From Agromyces soli (GTDB lineage Bacteria > Actinomycetota > Actinomycetes > Actinomycetales > Microbacteriaceae): a stretch of 64,000 nucleotides of DNA. How positions within the stretch are numbered: the first letter of the stretch is position 1; each line of letters starts with the position of its first letter. A program made the translations under genes and the position numbers. The stretch lies in contig NZ_CP094533.1 of NCBI RefSeq assembly GCF_022811605.1, forward strand, positions 3,658,001-3,722,000, read 5' to 3'. Shown one piece after another: positions 30,264 through 38,926 of the stretch. The notes under the pieces were generated by a model, which saw only the letters and a program-made list of their open reading frames with translations, was not told the DNA's origin and searched no databases.

Positions 30264-31259
30264 ATGACCTGGACCCCGCAGGACGACCCCGACCGCAGCC
30301 CCGAGGTGCCGGCGGGCAAGACCCGCGACGCGCTGCGCGCGGCGCACCTGTACTACATGCAGGACCTCACGATGGACGCCATCGCCGCGGAGCTGCACAC
30401 CTCCCGTTCCTCGGTCTCGCGCCTGTTGAGCCACGCCAGGGCGTCAGGGCTCGTCGAGATCTCCATCCACTCCCCGCTCGATCTGCCGAGCCGGCTCGAG
30501 CAGGAGATCCTCGAACGCCACGAGATCGCCGCGCACGTCGTGCCGGTGCCCGATCAGGCGAGCGACGTCGATCGGCTCGACCGGGTGGCGCTCTCGGCTG
30601 CACGGATTCTCGGCCGCTTCATCGACTCGAACCAGCTCGTCGGGGTCGCCTGGGGCTCGACCATGAGCGCCGTCAGCCGGCACCTCGTCCCCAAGTCGAC
30701 GCACAACAGCGAGATCGTGCAGCTGAACGGCGCGGGCAACCTCCGCACCACCGGCATCCTCTACGCGAGCGAGCTGCTGCGTCGCTTCGGCGACGCCTTC
30801 GGCGCGAAGGTGCAGCAGTTCCCGGTGCCCGCCTTCTTCGACGACCCCGCCACGAAGGAGGCGTTCTGGCGCGAGCGCAGCACCAAACGGCTCCTCGAGC
30901 TGCAGGGCCGCCTCGACGTCGCCCTCTTCGGCGTCGGCTCGCCCTTCGCCGAGGTCGCGAGCCGGGTCTACCAGGGCGGCTACCTCGAGCGCGACGACTA
31001 CGCCGCACTCAGCGCGGACGGCGTCGTCGGCGACGTCGCCACGGTCTTCTACCGGGCGGATGGCTCGAGCGAGGGCATCCCGCTGAACGAACGAGCCACC
31101 GGCCCCGACTTCGGCGTGCTGCGCCGCGCGCCGCGCCGCATCTGCGTCGTGTCGGGGCGCGCGAAGCTGCCGAGCCTGCGCGGGGCGATCGCCGCGGGGC
31201 TCATCACCGATCTCATCACCGACGAGGGCACGGCCCGCGCGCTCGTGGAGCACGGCTAG
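30264..31259 (+). CDS. SorC/DeoR-type transcriptional regulator, likely of glycerol genes
   Basis: DNA-binding regulator of 331 residues. The ATG at 30264 follows AAGGAGA. An N-terminal helix-turn-helix (YYMQDLTMDAIAAELHTSRSSVSRLLSHARASGLV, about 31-65) is followed by the SorC sugar-binding fold. This includes GVAWGSTMSAVSRHL, VQLNGAGN, ALFGVGSPF and the C-terminal GRAKLPSLRGAIAAGLITDLITDEGTA. SorC members sense phosphorylated sugars; here the divergent glpD and the shared operator suggest glycerol-3-phosphate or a related triose. Activator or repressor cannot be told from sequence. Confidence 0.9.
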   Translation: MTWTPQDDPDRSPEVPAGKTRDALRAAHLYYMQDLTMDAIAAELHTSRSSVSRLLSHARASGLVEISIHSPLDLPSRLEQEILERHEIAAHVVPVPDQASDVDRLDRVALSAARILGRFIDSNQLVGVAWGSTMSAVSRHLVPKSTHNSEIVQLNGAGNLRTTGILYASELLRRFGDAFGAKVQQFPVPAFFDDPATKEAFWRERSTKRLLELQGRLDVALFGVGSPFAEVASRVYQGGYLERDDYAALSADGVVGDVATVFYRADGSSEGIPLNERATGPDFGVLRRAPRRICVVSGRAKLPSLRGAIAAGLITDLITDEGTARALVEHG

Positions 31260-31314
31260 CGTCACCGTGTCGCCCCGTGACCGCGGGAATAGTCCGGCGT
31301 CCGGCGCGTTGACC

Positions 31315-31320
31315 TAGAAT
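31315..31320 (+). promoter_or_regulatory. -10 box (TAGAAT) of the riboflavin operon
   Basis: TAGAAT lies 11 nt upstream of the first base of the FMN riboswitch, so transcription would begin just before the aptamer. The -35 is weak. Confidence 0.55.
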
Positions 31321-31331
31321 CGAACACGACA

Positions 31332-31467
31332 ACGTGCTCCGGGGTCGGTGCAATTCCGAGCCGGCGGTAACAGTCCGCGAGCCGTGAGCGTCCCTTCGGG
31401 GGCACAAGCGGTTGAACCGGTGGAACTCCGGTACCGACGGTGAAAGTCCGGATGGGAGGCGGCACGT
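31332..31467 (+). ncRNA. FMN riboswitch (RFN element)
   Basis: Classic RFN aptamer. Closing P1 pairs ACGTGC (31332-31337) with GCACGT (31462-31467). The invariant blocks are present: GGGGTCGGTGCAATTCCGA, GCCGGCGGTAACAGTCCGCGAGCC, a variable arm with a CTTCGG loop, GGTGGAACTCCGGTACCGACGGTGAAAGTCCGGATGGGAGG. It lies 79 nt ahead of ribD and would switch off ribDE-BA-H when FMN is plentiful. Confidence 0.97.
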
Positions 31468-31546
31468 GTCGGCCGAGGTGCGTTCGCGCATCCGGCCGAT
31501 GATGCGGCGCGCCGCGCACCCCGGAGCCTCGACCACGAGGACGGAC

Positions 31547-32593
31547 ATGACGGCAGGCCACGACGCGGAGCTCCGCGCGATGCGACGGGCGATCGAGCTC
31601 GCCCGCCGCGGCCCCGCGACGGGTGCGAACCCGCAGGTCGGCTGCGTGCTGCTCTCCCCCGCCGGCGAGCCCCTCGCCGAGGGCTGGCACCGCGGCGCCG
31701 GCACCGCGCACGCGGAGGTCGACGCCCTCGCGAAGCTCCCCGCGGGCGCGGCGCACGGCGCCACCGCCGTCGTCACGCTCGAGCCCTGCAACCACACGGG
31801 CCGCACGGGCCCCTGCGCCGTCGCCCTCGTCGAGGCGGGGGTCGCCCGCGTCGTCTACGCCGTCGCCGACCCCGGCCGCGCCTCGAGCGGCGGCGCCGAG
31901 CGGCTGCGTGCCGCGGGTGTCGAGGTCGAGCATGGCCTCCTCTCCGACGAGGTGGAGGCCGCGATCGGCGACTGGCTCTTCGCCGCCCGCGCCCGCCGCC
32001 CGCGGGTGACCGTGAAGTGGGCGTCGAGCCTCGACGGCCGCGCCGCCGCCGCGGACGGCACGAGCCAGTGGATCACGGGCCCGACCGCCCGCGCCGACGT
32101 GCACCGCCGGCGCGCCGCCGCCGACGCCATCGCCGTCGGCACCGGCACCGTCATCGCCGACGATCCCGCGCTCACCGCCCGCGACGCCGACGGCGCCCTG
32201 CTCGCGCACCAGCCGGTGCCCGTCGTCTTCGGCCGCCGCGCGGTGCCCGCAGGCGCTGCCCTGCGCCGGCACCCGCACCAGCTGCTGCAGTACGACGGCC
32301 CCGAGCTCGCCGCGACCCTCGAGGACCTCGCGACGCGGGGCATCCGCTCCCTCTTCGTCGAGGGCGGGCCGACGCTCGCCTCGGCGTTCCTGGCGGCGGA
32401 CCTCGCCGACGAGCTCCTCGTCTACCTCGCGCCGACCCTGCTCGGCGGGCCCGGGCTCGCCCTCGGCGAACTCGGCGTGCCCACGATCTCCGCGGCCCCG
32501 CGCTTCACGTTCTCCGCCGTCGAGCGTCTCGGCGACGACGTGCTCCTCGTCGCCCATCGGGCCGCACCGACCACCCCCACCGAAGGGAACTGA
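31547..32593 (+). CDS. ribD: Bifunctional riboflavin deaminase/reductase
   Basis: Two-domain enzyme of 348 residues for steps two and three after GTP opening: pyrimidine deamination and ribosyl reduction. I start at the ATG 31547 (GAGG upstream), not at earlier in-frame ATGs that fall inside the riboswitch. The deaminase zinc site is HAEVDAL and EPCNHTGRTGPC. The reductase half starts at VTVKWASSLDGR, with SQWITG, ADAIAVGTGTVIADDPALTAR and the C-terminal GGPTLASAFL. First gene under FMN control. Confidence 0.96.
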   Translation: MTAGHDAELRAMRRAIELARRGPATGANPQVGCVLLSPAGEPLAEGWHRGAGTAHAEVDALAKLPAGAAHGATAVVTLEPCNHTGRTGPCAVALVEAGVARVVYAVADPGRASSGGAERLRAAGVEVEHGLLSDEVEAAIGDWLFAARARRPRVTVKWASSLDGRAAAADGTSQWITGPTARADVHRRRAAADAIAVGTGTVIADDPALTARDADGALLAHQPVPVVFGRRAVPAGAALRRHPHQLLQYDGPELAATLEDLATRGIRSLFVEGGPTLASAFLAADLADELLVYLAPTLLGGPGLALGELGVPTISAAPRFTFSAVERLGDDVLLVAHRAAPTTPTEGN

Positions 32594-32594
32594 C

Positions 32595-33257
32595 ATGTTC
32601 ACCGGCATCATCGAAGAGCTCGGCCGCATCGAGCGCGTCGAGCGGGGCGCCGACGCCGCCCGGCTCACGGTCCGCGGGCCGCTCGCGGTCGAGGGCGTCG
32701 CGCACGGCGACTCGATCGCCGTGTCGGGGGTCTGCCTCACGGTCGTCGACTTCGACGCGGAGCGCTTCACCGCCGACGTGATGGGCCAGACGCTCGCCGT
32801 CTCGACCTTGGACGCCGCCCGCGAGGGCCTCGCGGTGAACCTCGAGCGCGCCGCCCGCGTCGGCGACCGCCTCGGCGGGCACATCGTGCAGGGCCACATC
32901 GACGGCACCGCGAAGGTGCTGGAGGTGCGCCAGGAGGACGGCTGGCGCGTCGTGCGCTTCTCCCTCGACGACGCGCACGCCCCGCTCGTGGTCGACAAGG
33001 GCTCGATCGCCGTCGACGGCGTGTCGCTCACGGTGAGCGAAGTCGGCACGACCGCCGCCGGCCCCGACGCCGGCCACTGGTTCGAGGTGTCGCTCATCCC
33101 CGAGACGCTGCAGGCGACGACCCTCGGCGAGCGGCGGCCGGGCGAGCTCGTGAACATCGAGACCGACATCCTCGCGCGCCACGTCGCGAGGCTGCACCGC
33201 TTCGAGGGGCGCGAACTGCCGAGCTCCCTCGCCGACGAGCAGGAGGTGCGGGCATGA
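32595..33257 (+). CDS. ribE: Riboflavin synthase alpha chain
   Basis: Trimeric enzyme dismutating two 6,7-dimethyl-8-ribityllumazines to riboflavin, 220 residues. N-terminal hallmark MFTGIIEELG, then two lumazine-binding repeats: GVCLTVVDF with GGHIVQGHIDG, and GVSLTVSEV with FEVSLIPETLQATT. ATG one base after the ribD stop; the end overlaps the next gene by 4 nt. Confidence 0.96.
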   Translation: MFTGIIEELGRIERVERGADAARLTVRGPLAVEGVAHGDSIAVSGVCLTVVDFDAERFTADVMGQTLAVSTLDAAREGLAVNLERAARVGDRLGGHIVQGHIDGTAKVLEVRQEDGWRVVRFSLDDAHAPLVVDKGSIAVDGVSLTVSEVGTTAAGPDAGHWFEVSLIPETLQATTLGERRPGELVNIETDILARHVARLHRFEGRELPSSLADEQEVRA

Positions 33258-34558
33258 GCCTCGCCACCATCCCCGAAGTCCTCGACGCGCTACGCGCGGG
33301 CAAGCCCGTGATCGTCGCCGACGACGAGGCGCGCGAGAACGAGGGCGACGCCATCATGGCGGCCGAGTTCGCGACGCAGGAGTGGATCGCCTGGATGGTC
33401 CGCCGCACCAGCGGCTTCCTCTGCGCGCCCATGCCGAACGCCTTCGCCGACCGGCTGCAGCTGCCGCCCATGGTGGCCCGCAACGAGGACGTGCGCGGCA
33501 CCGCGTACACGATCTCGGTCGACGCGGCCGACCGCACCTCGACCGGCATCTCGGCGGCCGACCGCGCGCACACCCTGCGCGTGCTCGCCGACCCGGAGGC
33601 GACGCCCGAGCGGCTGATCCGGCCCGGGCACATCCTGCCGCTCCGCGCCGTCGACGGCGGCGTGCGCGAACGTGCGGGCCACACCGAGGCCGCGGTCGAT
33701 CTGATGCGGCTCGCGGGGCTGTCGCCCGTCGGCGTGATCGGCGAGCTCGTGGCCGACGACGGCGAGATGATGCGCCTGCCCGGCCTCATCGAGCTCGGCG
33801 AGGAGGAGGGGCTGCCGGTCACGACCGTCGCCGCCCTCGTCGACTGGTTGCATGCCCACGGCGACGCCGCGGTCGGCGCGGATGCCCCCGCCGCCGCCGC
33901 GATCGCCGAGTCGGCGCGGGTCGACTTCGAGGTCGAGACGCTGCTGCCGACGAGCTTCGGCGAGTTCCGGGTGCGCGCGTACCGGGACCGGAAGACCGGC
34001 GCGGACCACCTCGCGATCCTGTCCGGCGACCCCGCGGCGGTCGCGGACGGCGCCATCGTCCGGGTGCACTCCGAGTGCCTCACGGGCGAGGCGCTCGGTT
34101 CGCTGAAGTGCGAGTGCGGGCCGCAGCTCGACGCGGCGCTCGAGATCGTCCAGCGCGAGGGCGGCGTCGTCGTCTACCTGCGGGGGCACGAGGGGCGCGG
34201 CATCGGCCTCATCAACAAGCTGCGGGCGTACCGGCTGCAGGAGGACGGCCTCGACACCCTCGACGCGAACGTGGCCCTCGGCCTGCCGGCCGATGCCCGC
34301 GACTACGGCGCGGCGAGCGCCATCCTCGCCGAGCTCGGCGTCACGCGCGTGCGCCTGCTGACGAACAACCCCGAGAAGGTGCGCCAGCTCGCCGAGCACG
34401 GCGTCGACGTCGCCGAGCGGCTGCCGCTCGTCGTCGGGGTCGGCCGCGGCAACCAGCGCTACCTCGAGACCAAGGCCGCCCGGATGGGGCACCAGATCGA
34501 CGAACAGCAGCTCGCGGATGCCGCGGCTGAAGCACTCCTGGAAGGACACGCATCATGA
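33254..34558 (+). CDS. ribBA: DHBP synthase / GTP cyclohydrolase II
   Basis: Fused enzyme of 434 residues supplying both riboflavin precursors. N-terminal RibB half: [30 protein letters not shown]-like acidic loop replaced by [15 protein letters not shown], and [14 protein letters not shown]-terminal RibA half: zinc cysteines in [17 protein letters not shown], then [17 protein letters not shown] and the LLTNNPEKV segment. ATGA overlaps at both ends indicate translational coupling with ribE and ribH. Confidence 0.95.
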   Translation: MSLATIPEVLDALRAGKPVIVADDEARENEGDAIMAAEFATQEWIAWMVRRTSGFLCAPMPNAFADRLQLPPMVARNEDVRGTAYTISVDAADRTSTGISAADRAHTLRVLADPEATPERLIRPGHILPLRAVDGGVRERAGHTEAAVDLMRLAGLSPVGVIGELVADDGEMMRLPGLIELGEEEGLPVTTVAALVDWLHAHGDAAVGADAPAAAAIAESARVDFEVETLLPTSFGEFRVRAYRDRKTGADHLAILSGDPAAVADGAIVRVHSECLTGEALGSLKCECGPQLDAALEIVQREGGVVVYLRGHEGRGIGLINKLRAYRLQEDGLDTLDANVALGLPADARDYGAASAILAELGVTRVRLLTNNPEKVRQLAEHGVDVAERLPLVVGVGRGNQRYLETKAARMGHQIDEQQLADAAAEALLEGHAS

Positions 34559-35043
34559 GCGGAGCCGGCTCCCCCAACCTCGACAGCTCGACCCTCGACC
34601 TCGACGGCTCCGGCCTCGACGTGGTCGTCGTCGCCGGCAGTTGGCACGACGAGATCACCGACGGGCTGATCGCCGGCGCGACGCGCACCCTCGACGCGGC
34701 GGGCGCCGCGCACCGCCTGGTGCGGGTGCCCGGCAGCTTCGAGCTGCCGGTCGTCGCGAAGGCGGCGCTCGAGGCCGGTGCCGACGCCGTGGTCGCCCTC
34801 GGCGTCATCATCCGCGGCGGCACGCCGCACTTCGAGTACGTCTCGGCGGCCGCGACCGACGGCCTCACCCGGGTCGCGCTCGACACGGGCAAGCCCGTGG
34901 GCTTCGGTGTGCTCACCCTCGACGACGAACGCCAGGGCCTCGACCGGGCCGGGCTCCCCGGCTCGAAGGAGGACAAAGGACGCGAGGCCGCCGAGGCCGC
35001 GATCGCGACCGCGCGCGTGCTGCGCGGGCTCGTCGGCGCCTAG
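34555..35043 (+). CDS. ribH: 6,7-Dimethyl-8-ribityllumazine synthase
   Basis: Lumazine synthase of 162 residues, joining the RibA/D product to dihydroxybutanone phosphate. Substrate loops [27 protein letters not shown] and [15 protein letters not shown] are present, and VGFGVLTLD near the end. It ends the operon, 23 nt before a strong terminator. Confidence 0.96.
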   Translation: MSGAGSPNLDSSTLDLDGSGLDVVVVAGSWHDEITDGLIAGATRTLDAAGAAHRLVRVPGSFELPVVAKAALEAGADAVVALGVIIRGGTPHFEYVSAAATDGLTRVALDTGKPVGFGVLTLDDERQGLDRAGLPGSKEDKGREAAEAAIATARVLRGLVGA

Positions 35044-35066
35044 CCGGCATCCCGCCCGCGACGACG

Positions 35067-35100
35067 AAGCGCCTCGGAACCGGTCGGTTCCGAGGCGCTT
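35067..35100. terminator. Bidirectional terminator after ribH
   Basis: 15-bp perfect stem AAGCGCCTCGGAACC / GGTTCCGAGGCGCTT with a GGTC loop. It lies between convergent ribH and the small membrane-protein gene. A-rich and T-rich ends allow use on both strands. Confidence 0.8.
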
Positions 35101-35119
35101 CGGCGCGAACGGGGTGCCG

Positions 35120-35581
35120 CTACGGCTTCCAGACCATGAGCACGACGACGGCGACGAGGAGCAGCGAGACGATGCCGCTGCCCGCGGCGATCGCCGGGTA
35201 GCCGGACTTCTCGGCGGCCGCGGCGCCGCCGGCGCTCGCGGTCGTGCTCGCCTCGAGCGCGTCGGCGCCCTTGTTCATCGCGGGCACGACGAGGAAGACG
35301 CTGAGGCCGAAGGCGATGACGTAGAGGATGATCGACCAGAGGATCCACGGCGTCGTGAAGCTCAGGCCGTACTTCTCGTCGGCCATGCCCATGACGCCGA
35401 AGCCGAGCACGAAGACGATGAGCGAGAGCCAGCTGAAGATCGTGGTCGACTTCGCGAGCACGCGGACCTGCGCCGCGTTGCCCGCGCGCACCGCCCGCAT
35501 CGCCGTCATCGGGATGATCGCCATCGGCCCGACGATGAAGACCGCGGTGACGACGTGCAGAACGGTGAAGATGGTGTCCAT
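35120..35581 (-). CDS. Small four-helix membrane protein (DUF2269-like)
   Basis: 153-residue integral membrane protein with about four helices: VLHVVTAVFIVGPMAIIP, IFSWLSLIVFVLGFGVMGM, ILWSIILYVIAFGLSVFLVV and IVSLLLVAVVVLMVW. The early His in an LHVVTAVFIVGP context resembles DUF2269/CopD-like proteins that may bind haem, but no function is established. An Ala/Ser-rich linker precedes the last helix. A TAGGCT box ends 6 nt before the ATG, suggesting leaderless expression. Confidence 0.8.
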   Translation of the reverse strand: MDTIFTVLHVVTAVFIVGPMAIIPMTAMRAVRAGNAAQVRVLAKSTTIFSWLSLIVFVLGFGVMGMADEKYGLSFTTPWILWSIILYVIAFGLSVFLVVPAMNKGADALEASTTASAGGAAAAEKSGYPAIAAGSGIVSLLLVAVVVLMVWKP

Positions 35582-35587
35582 GCTCCC

Positions 35588-35593
35588 AGCCTA
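35588..35593 (-). promoter_or_regulatory. -10 box (TAGGCT) of the small membrane-protein gene
   Basis: TAGGCT on the minus strand with a 6-nt gap to the ATG. The gap contains GGGAG too close to the ATG to act as a normal ribosome site. Confidence 0.45.
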
Positions 35594-35812
35594 GCCAGCC
35601 GGGCGATCCGCCGCTTCGAACCTTCGATTGACCCGCCGCCCGCCGTTCGTCGCCCGGATGCGACCGCTCGTCGCAGCGGAGCCGCCGCGCGGAGCCGCCG
35701 CGCGTAAGGTTGGCGGGTTGCCACAAGCAGCAGATCATCCCGCCACCAGCGGAACCGACGCCAGACCGACGCCAGTCCGCCGGGGCCTCGAACCGCACGG
35801 AGTCTCTGCAGC

Positions 35813-37192
35813 ATGTCAGCCCCATCGACCGCCCCCGCCACGCCGGCCAATCCGCGCAGCCGGGTCATCCTCGCCAGCCTCATCGGCACGACGATCGAGT
35901 TCTACGACTTCTACGTCTACGCGACCGCGGCGGTCCTCGTCTTCCCGCACCTGTTCTTCCCGACCGGCGACGCGACCACGGCGCTGCTGTCCTCGTTCGC
36001 CGTGTTCGGTGCGGCGATGGTCGCCCGCCCGCTCGGCGCCGTCGTCTTCGGGCACCTCGGCGACAAGGTCGGCCGCAAGGCCACGCTCGTCGGCGCGCTG
36101 CTCACGATGGGCATCGCGACCTTCCTCATCGGCGTGCTGCCGACCTACCTCGCCGTGGGCTGGTTCGCCCCGCTGCTGCTCGTCATCCTGCGCATCGCGC
36201 AGGGCTTCGCCCTCGGCGGCGAGTGGTCGGGCGCGGCGCTCGTCGCCACCGAGAACGCGCCGAAGGGCAAGCGCGCCTGGTACGGCACCTTCCCGCAGCT
36301 GGGCGCGCCGATCGGCTTCATCATCGCGAACGGCCTGTTCCTGATCATCGCCGCCGCGCTGCCCTCCGACGACCCCTCGATGCCCTCGCAGGCCTTCCTC
36401 GACTGGGGCTGGCGCATCCCGTTCCTGTTCTCGATCGTCATGGTCGCCGTCGGCCTCTGGGTGCGTCTGCGCCTCGTCGAGTCGACCGCGTTCTCGACGG
36501 CGTCGAAGCAGGGCCGCATCCAGCGCCTGCCGCTCGCCACGGTCTTCCGCAAGTACTGGCGCCAGCTCATCCTCGGCACCTTCTTCATGCTCGCGACGTA
36601 CGTGCTCTTCTACCTGATGACGACGTTCTCGCTGAGCTACGGTCGCGCGCCCGTCGAGGCCGCCGACGGCGCCCTGCCCGGCCTCGGCTACTCGTACAAC
36701 ACCTTCGTGCTGATGCTCATCGGCGGCGTGCTCTTCTTCGGTGTCTTCACGCTGCTCTCCGGCCCGTGGGCCGACCGCTGGGGGCGGCGCCGCACGCTCA
36801 TCTGGGTGACGCTCGGCATCATCGTCTTCGGCCTCGTCTGGGTGCCGCTGCTCTCGGCCGGCTTCGCGGGCGTGATGACCTGGCTCGTGGTCGGCTTCGC
36901 GCTGATGGGCATGACGTTCGGCCCGATGGGGGCGCTGCTGCCCGAGCTGTTCCCGACGAACGTGCGGTACACGGGCTCGGGCATCTCGTACAACGTGTCC
37001 TCGATCCTCGGCGCCGCGGTGGCGCCGTTCATCGCGGTGGCGCTGTGGCAGGCCGGCGGCGGCAGCCCGTTCTGGGTGGGCATCTACCTGTCGGCGATGG
37101 GCGTGCTGACGCTCGTCGCGCTGCTCGTCTCGAAGGAGACCCGCGACGTCGACTTCGACGAGGCGGGCCTCGAGTCCTCGGCGGTGCTCTGA
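35813..37192 (+). CDS. MFS transporter, metabolite:H+ symporter type
   Basis: 12-helix carrier of 459 residues. The N-terminus TTIEFYDFYVYATAAVLVFP is diagnostic of the metabolite:proton symporter (MHS) family (ProP, KgtP, ShiA, YhjE). The loop 2-3 signature GHLGDKVGRKATL, RIAQGFALGGEWSGAAL and GPWADRWGRRRTLIW in the second half are intact. Candidate substrates are small carboxylates, shikimate-like acids or betaines; none can be chosen. It stands alone after a 231-bp gap that has a TAAGGT -10-like box at 35705. Confidence 0.92.
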   Translation: MSAPSTAPATPANPRSRVILASLIGTTIEFYDFYVYATAAVLVFPHLFFPTGDATTALLSSFAVFGAAMVARPLGAVVFGHLGDKVGRKATLVGALLTMGIATFLIGVLPTYLAVGWFAPLLLVILRIAQGFALGGEWSGAALVATENAPKGKRAWYGTFPQLGAPIGFIIANGLFLIIAAALPSDDPSMPSQAFLDWGWRIPFLFSIVMVAVGLWVRLRLVESTAFSTASKQGRIQRLPLATVFRKYWRQLILGTFFMLATYVLFYLMTTFSLSYGRAPVEAADGALPGLGYSYNTFVLMLIGGVLFFGVFTLLSGPWADRWGRRRTLIWVTLGIIVFGLVWVPLLSAGFAGVMTWLVVGFALMGMTFGPMGALLPELFPTNVRYTGSGISYNVSSILGAAVAPFIAVALWQAGGGSPFWVGIYLSAMGVLTLVALLVSKETRDVDFDEAGLESSAVL

Positions 37193-37213
37193 GTCCCACC
37201 GCGAACGACCCCG

Positions 37214-37268
37214 GTCAACTTCGATTGACAACGTCCATGCCGTCAACGATGATTGACGGCATGGACGT
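37214..37268. promoter_or_regulatory. Twin GTCAA-N6-TTGAC operators, the second inside a 38-bp inverted repeat
   Basis: GTCAA-N6-TTGAC occurs at 37214-37229 and again at 37242-37257, 28 bp apart. The second lies inside a perfect 16-bp-arm inverted repeat (37231-37246 / 37253-37268) that runs over the start codon of the following gene. The first overlaps a TTGACA -35 box. This geometry strongly suggests repression, most simply by the small HTH protein itself. Confidence 0.7.
37225..37253 (+). promoter_or_regulatory. Promoter TTGACA-N17-GATGAT of the small HTH gene
   Basis: TTGACA at 37225-37230 and GATGAT at 37248-37253 with a 17-bp spacer. The next ATG (37261) is 7 nt downstream, so the message would be leaderless. 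Both boxes are covered by the operator repeats. Confidence 0.5.
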
Positions 37269-37488
37269 GACCGGACTCTCCACCGCGATCGCCGCAGCGG
37301 ACGGCGACGACCCCTACCGCGCGCTCCGCGAGCTGCACCGGGCCCGGGTCGAACTCACCCGCGAGCTCGACCGCGCCGAAGCGCTCGCGGTTCGGCGCGC
37401 CCGGGCGCAGGGATCGAGCTGGCAGCTCATCGCCCTCGCGCTCGAGGTCAGCAAGCAGGCGGTGCACAAGAAGTACGGCCGCGGCTGA
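37261..37488 (+). CDS. Small helix-turn-helix protein
   Basis: 75-residue cytosolic protein. The first half is an amphipathic, Arg/Glu-rich helix (ALRELHRARVELTRELDRAEALAVRRARA). The C-terminus is a compact HTH, SSWQLIALALEVSKQAVHKKYG, like sigma-70 region 4 or AsnC-type folds in small actinobacterial regulators that often sit next to Clp N-domain proteins. I prefer ATG 37261 over 37249 because it sits 7 nt after a -10 box and no ribosome site exists for either. The overlapping operator suggests autorepression. Target genes unknown. Confidence 0.7.
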   Translation: MDVTGLSTAIAAADGDDPYRALRELHRARVELTRELDRAEALAVRRARAQGSSWQLIALALEVSKQAVHKKYGRG

Positions 37489-37525
37489 GCGCCCCGCAGC
37501 GCGGGCGCCCTCACCTCGGGCGCCC

Positions 37526-38926
37526 TCACCTCGGGGCGAACGCGCCTTGTCTGGAGACCCGCACCTGGGCCTCGCGCGGCACGAGCTTGACCCGCTCGCG
37601 CGGGTACCGGTCGGACTCGCCGAGGCCGCGCTCGTGCGCGTCGAGCGCGAGCCATCCCGTCCACGTCGTGAACTCCACCCCGCGTGCGTCGAGCATCTCC
37701 AGCACCTCCGTCTCGGCATCCGCCACGACGGGCGCCGCGAGGCGGCCCGCCGCCGCGTCCGCCACGAGGTTCGCGACGGTCTCCATCGCGTCGCTCTTCG
37801 TGTGACCGATGAGCCCGATCGGGCCGCGCTTGATCCAGCCGGTGGCGTAGAGCCCGGGCACCGGTGCGCCGCCGTCGCCCTGCGCCCGCCCCGCCTCGTT
37901 CGGCACCACGCCGCGAGCCGGGTCGAACGGCGCGCCGGCGATCGGCGAGCCGAAGTAGCCGACCGCACGGTACACGGCGCCCACGGCGACGTCGCGGAAC
38001 TCCCCCGTGCCCCGCACCACCCCGTCGCTGCGCACCTCGGTGCGCTCGAAGCGCACGCCCTCGACCCGCTCGGTGCCGAGCACTTCGACCGGGGCATGGT
38101 GGAAGTGCAGGTGCAGGCGGCGCGGGGCCCCGGTGCTGCGCCCCCGCCACGAGTTCAGCGTGCGGAGCATGATCTTCACCTGGTTCGTCCGCCCCGCCGG
38201 CACCTCCCCGGCTGCGGCGAGGGCGTCCTCGGCGATGAAGTCGGCCTCGTCGAGCACCACGTCGACGCCCGGCACCTCGCCGAGCTCCCGCAGCTCGATC
38301 GGGGTGAACTTCACGTCGGCGGGACCACGTCGCCCGAAGACGTGCACGTCGGTGACGGGCGAGGCCTCGAGCCCGGTGAGCACGTTCTCGGGCACCTCGG
38401 TGCCGCGCAGCTCGGCGGGGTGCTTCGCGAGGATGCGCGCCACGTCGAGCGCGACGTTGCCGTTGCCGATCACCGCGATCTCGCGCGCGTCGAGCGGCCA
38501 CTCGCGCGGCACGTCGGGGTGCCCGTCGTACCAGGCGACGAAGTCGGCCGCGCCGTAGGAGCCGGGCAAGCCGACGCCGGGAAGCTCGAGCGCCGCGTCG
38601 CGGATCGCGCCCGTCGCGAGGATGACCGCGTGGTAGCGGGCCTGCAGCTCGTCGAGGCCCAGGTCGCGACCGATCTCGACGTTGCCGAGGAAGCGGATGC
38701 CCGGCTCGTCGAGCATCTCGTGCAGCGAGGCGACGATCCCCTTGATCCGCGGATGGTCCGGCGCGACGCCGTAGCGGATGAGCCCGTACGGCGCGGGCAG
38801 CGACTCGAAGAGGTCGATCGCGACCGTGCCGCCGGCCTCGGCGACGGCGGTGCGCAGCAGCTTGCCCGCGTACACGCCGGCGGGGCCGGCGCCGACGATC
38901 GCGACGCGGAGGGCGGGGAGGGTCAT
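37526..38926 (-). CDS. fprA: Ferredoxin/flavodoxin-NADP+ reductase (FprA type)
   Basis: FAD enzyme of 466 residues passing electrons between NADPH and ferredoxin, the adrenodoxin-reductase type found in actinobacteria. FAD motif VAIVGAGPAGVYAGKLL at the N-terminus, GVAPDHPRIKG, the NADP-binding IAVIGNGNVALDVARIL and the C-terminal YATGWIKRGPIGLIGHTKSDA are conserved. It ends the sulfur operon and probably supplies reductant for the ferredoxin-dependent sulfite reductase. The start overlaps the end of cobA as ATGA. Just past the stop a 15-bp unit (GCGCCCTCACCTCGG) is repeated. Confidence 0.92.
   Translation of the reverse strand: MTLPALRVAIVGAGPAGVYAGKLLRTAVAEAGGTVAIDLFESLPAPYGLIRYGVAPDHPRIKGIVASLHEMLDEPGIRFLGNVEIGRDLGLDELQARYHAVILATGAIRDAALELPGVGLPGSYGAADFVAWYDGHPDVPREWPLDAREIAVIGNGNVALDVARILAKHPAELRGTEVPENVLTGLEASPVTDVHVFGRRGPADVKFTPIELRELGEVPGVDVVLDEADFIAEDALAAAGEVPAGRTNQVKIMLRTLNSWRGRSTGAPRRLHLHFHHAPVEVLGTERVEGVRFERTEVRSDGVVRGTGEFRDVAVGAVYRAVGYFGSPIAGAPFDPARGVVPNEAGRAQGDGGAPVPGLYATGWIKRGPIGLIGHTKSDAMETVANLVADAAAGRLAAPVVADAETEVLEMLDARGVEFTTWTGWLALDAHERGLGESDRYPRERVKLVPREAQVRVSRQGAFAPR

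Noticed and set aside
31412..31546. Earlier ribD start inside the FMN riboswitch
   Set aside because: It would put coding sequence in the aptamer; the ATG at 31547 has a GAGG site and fits the protein family start.
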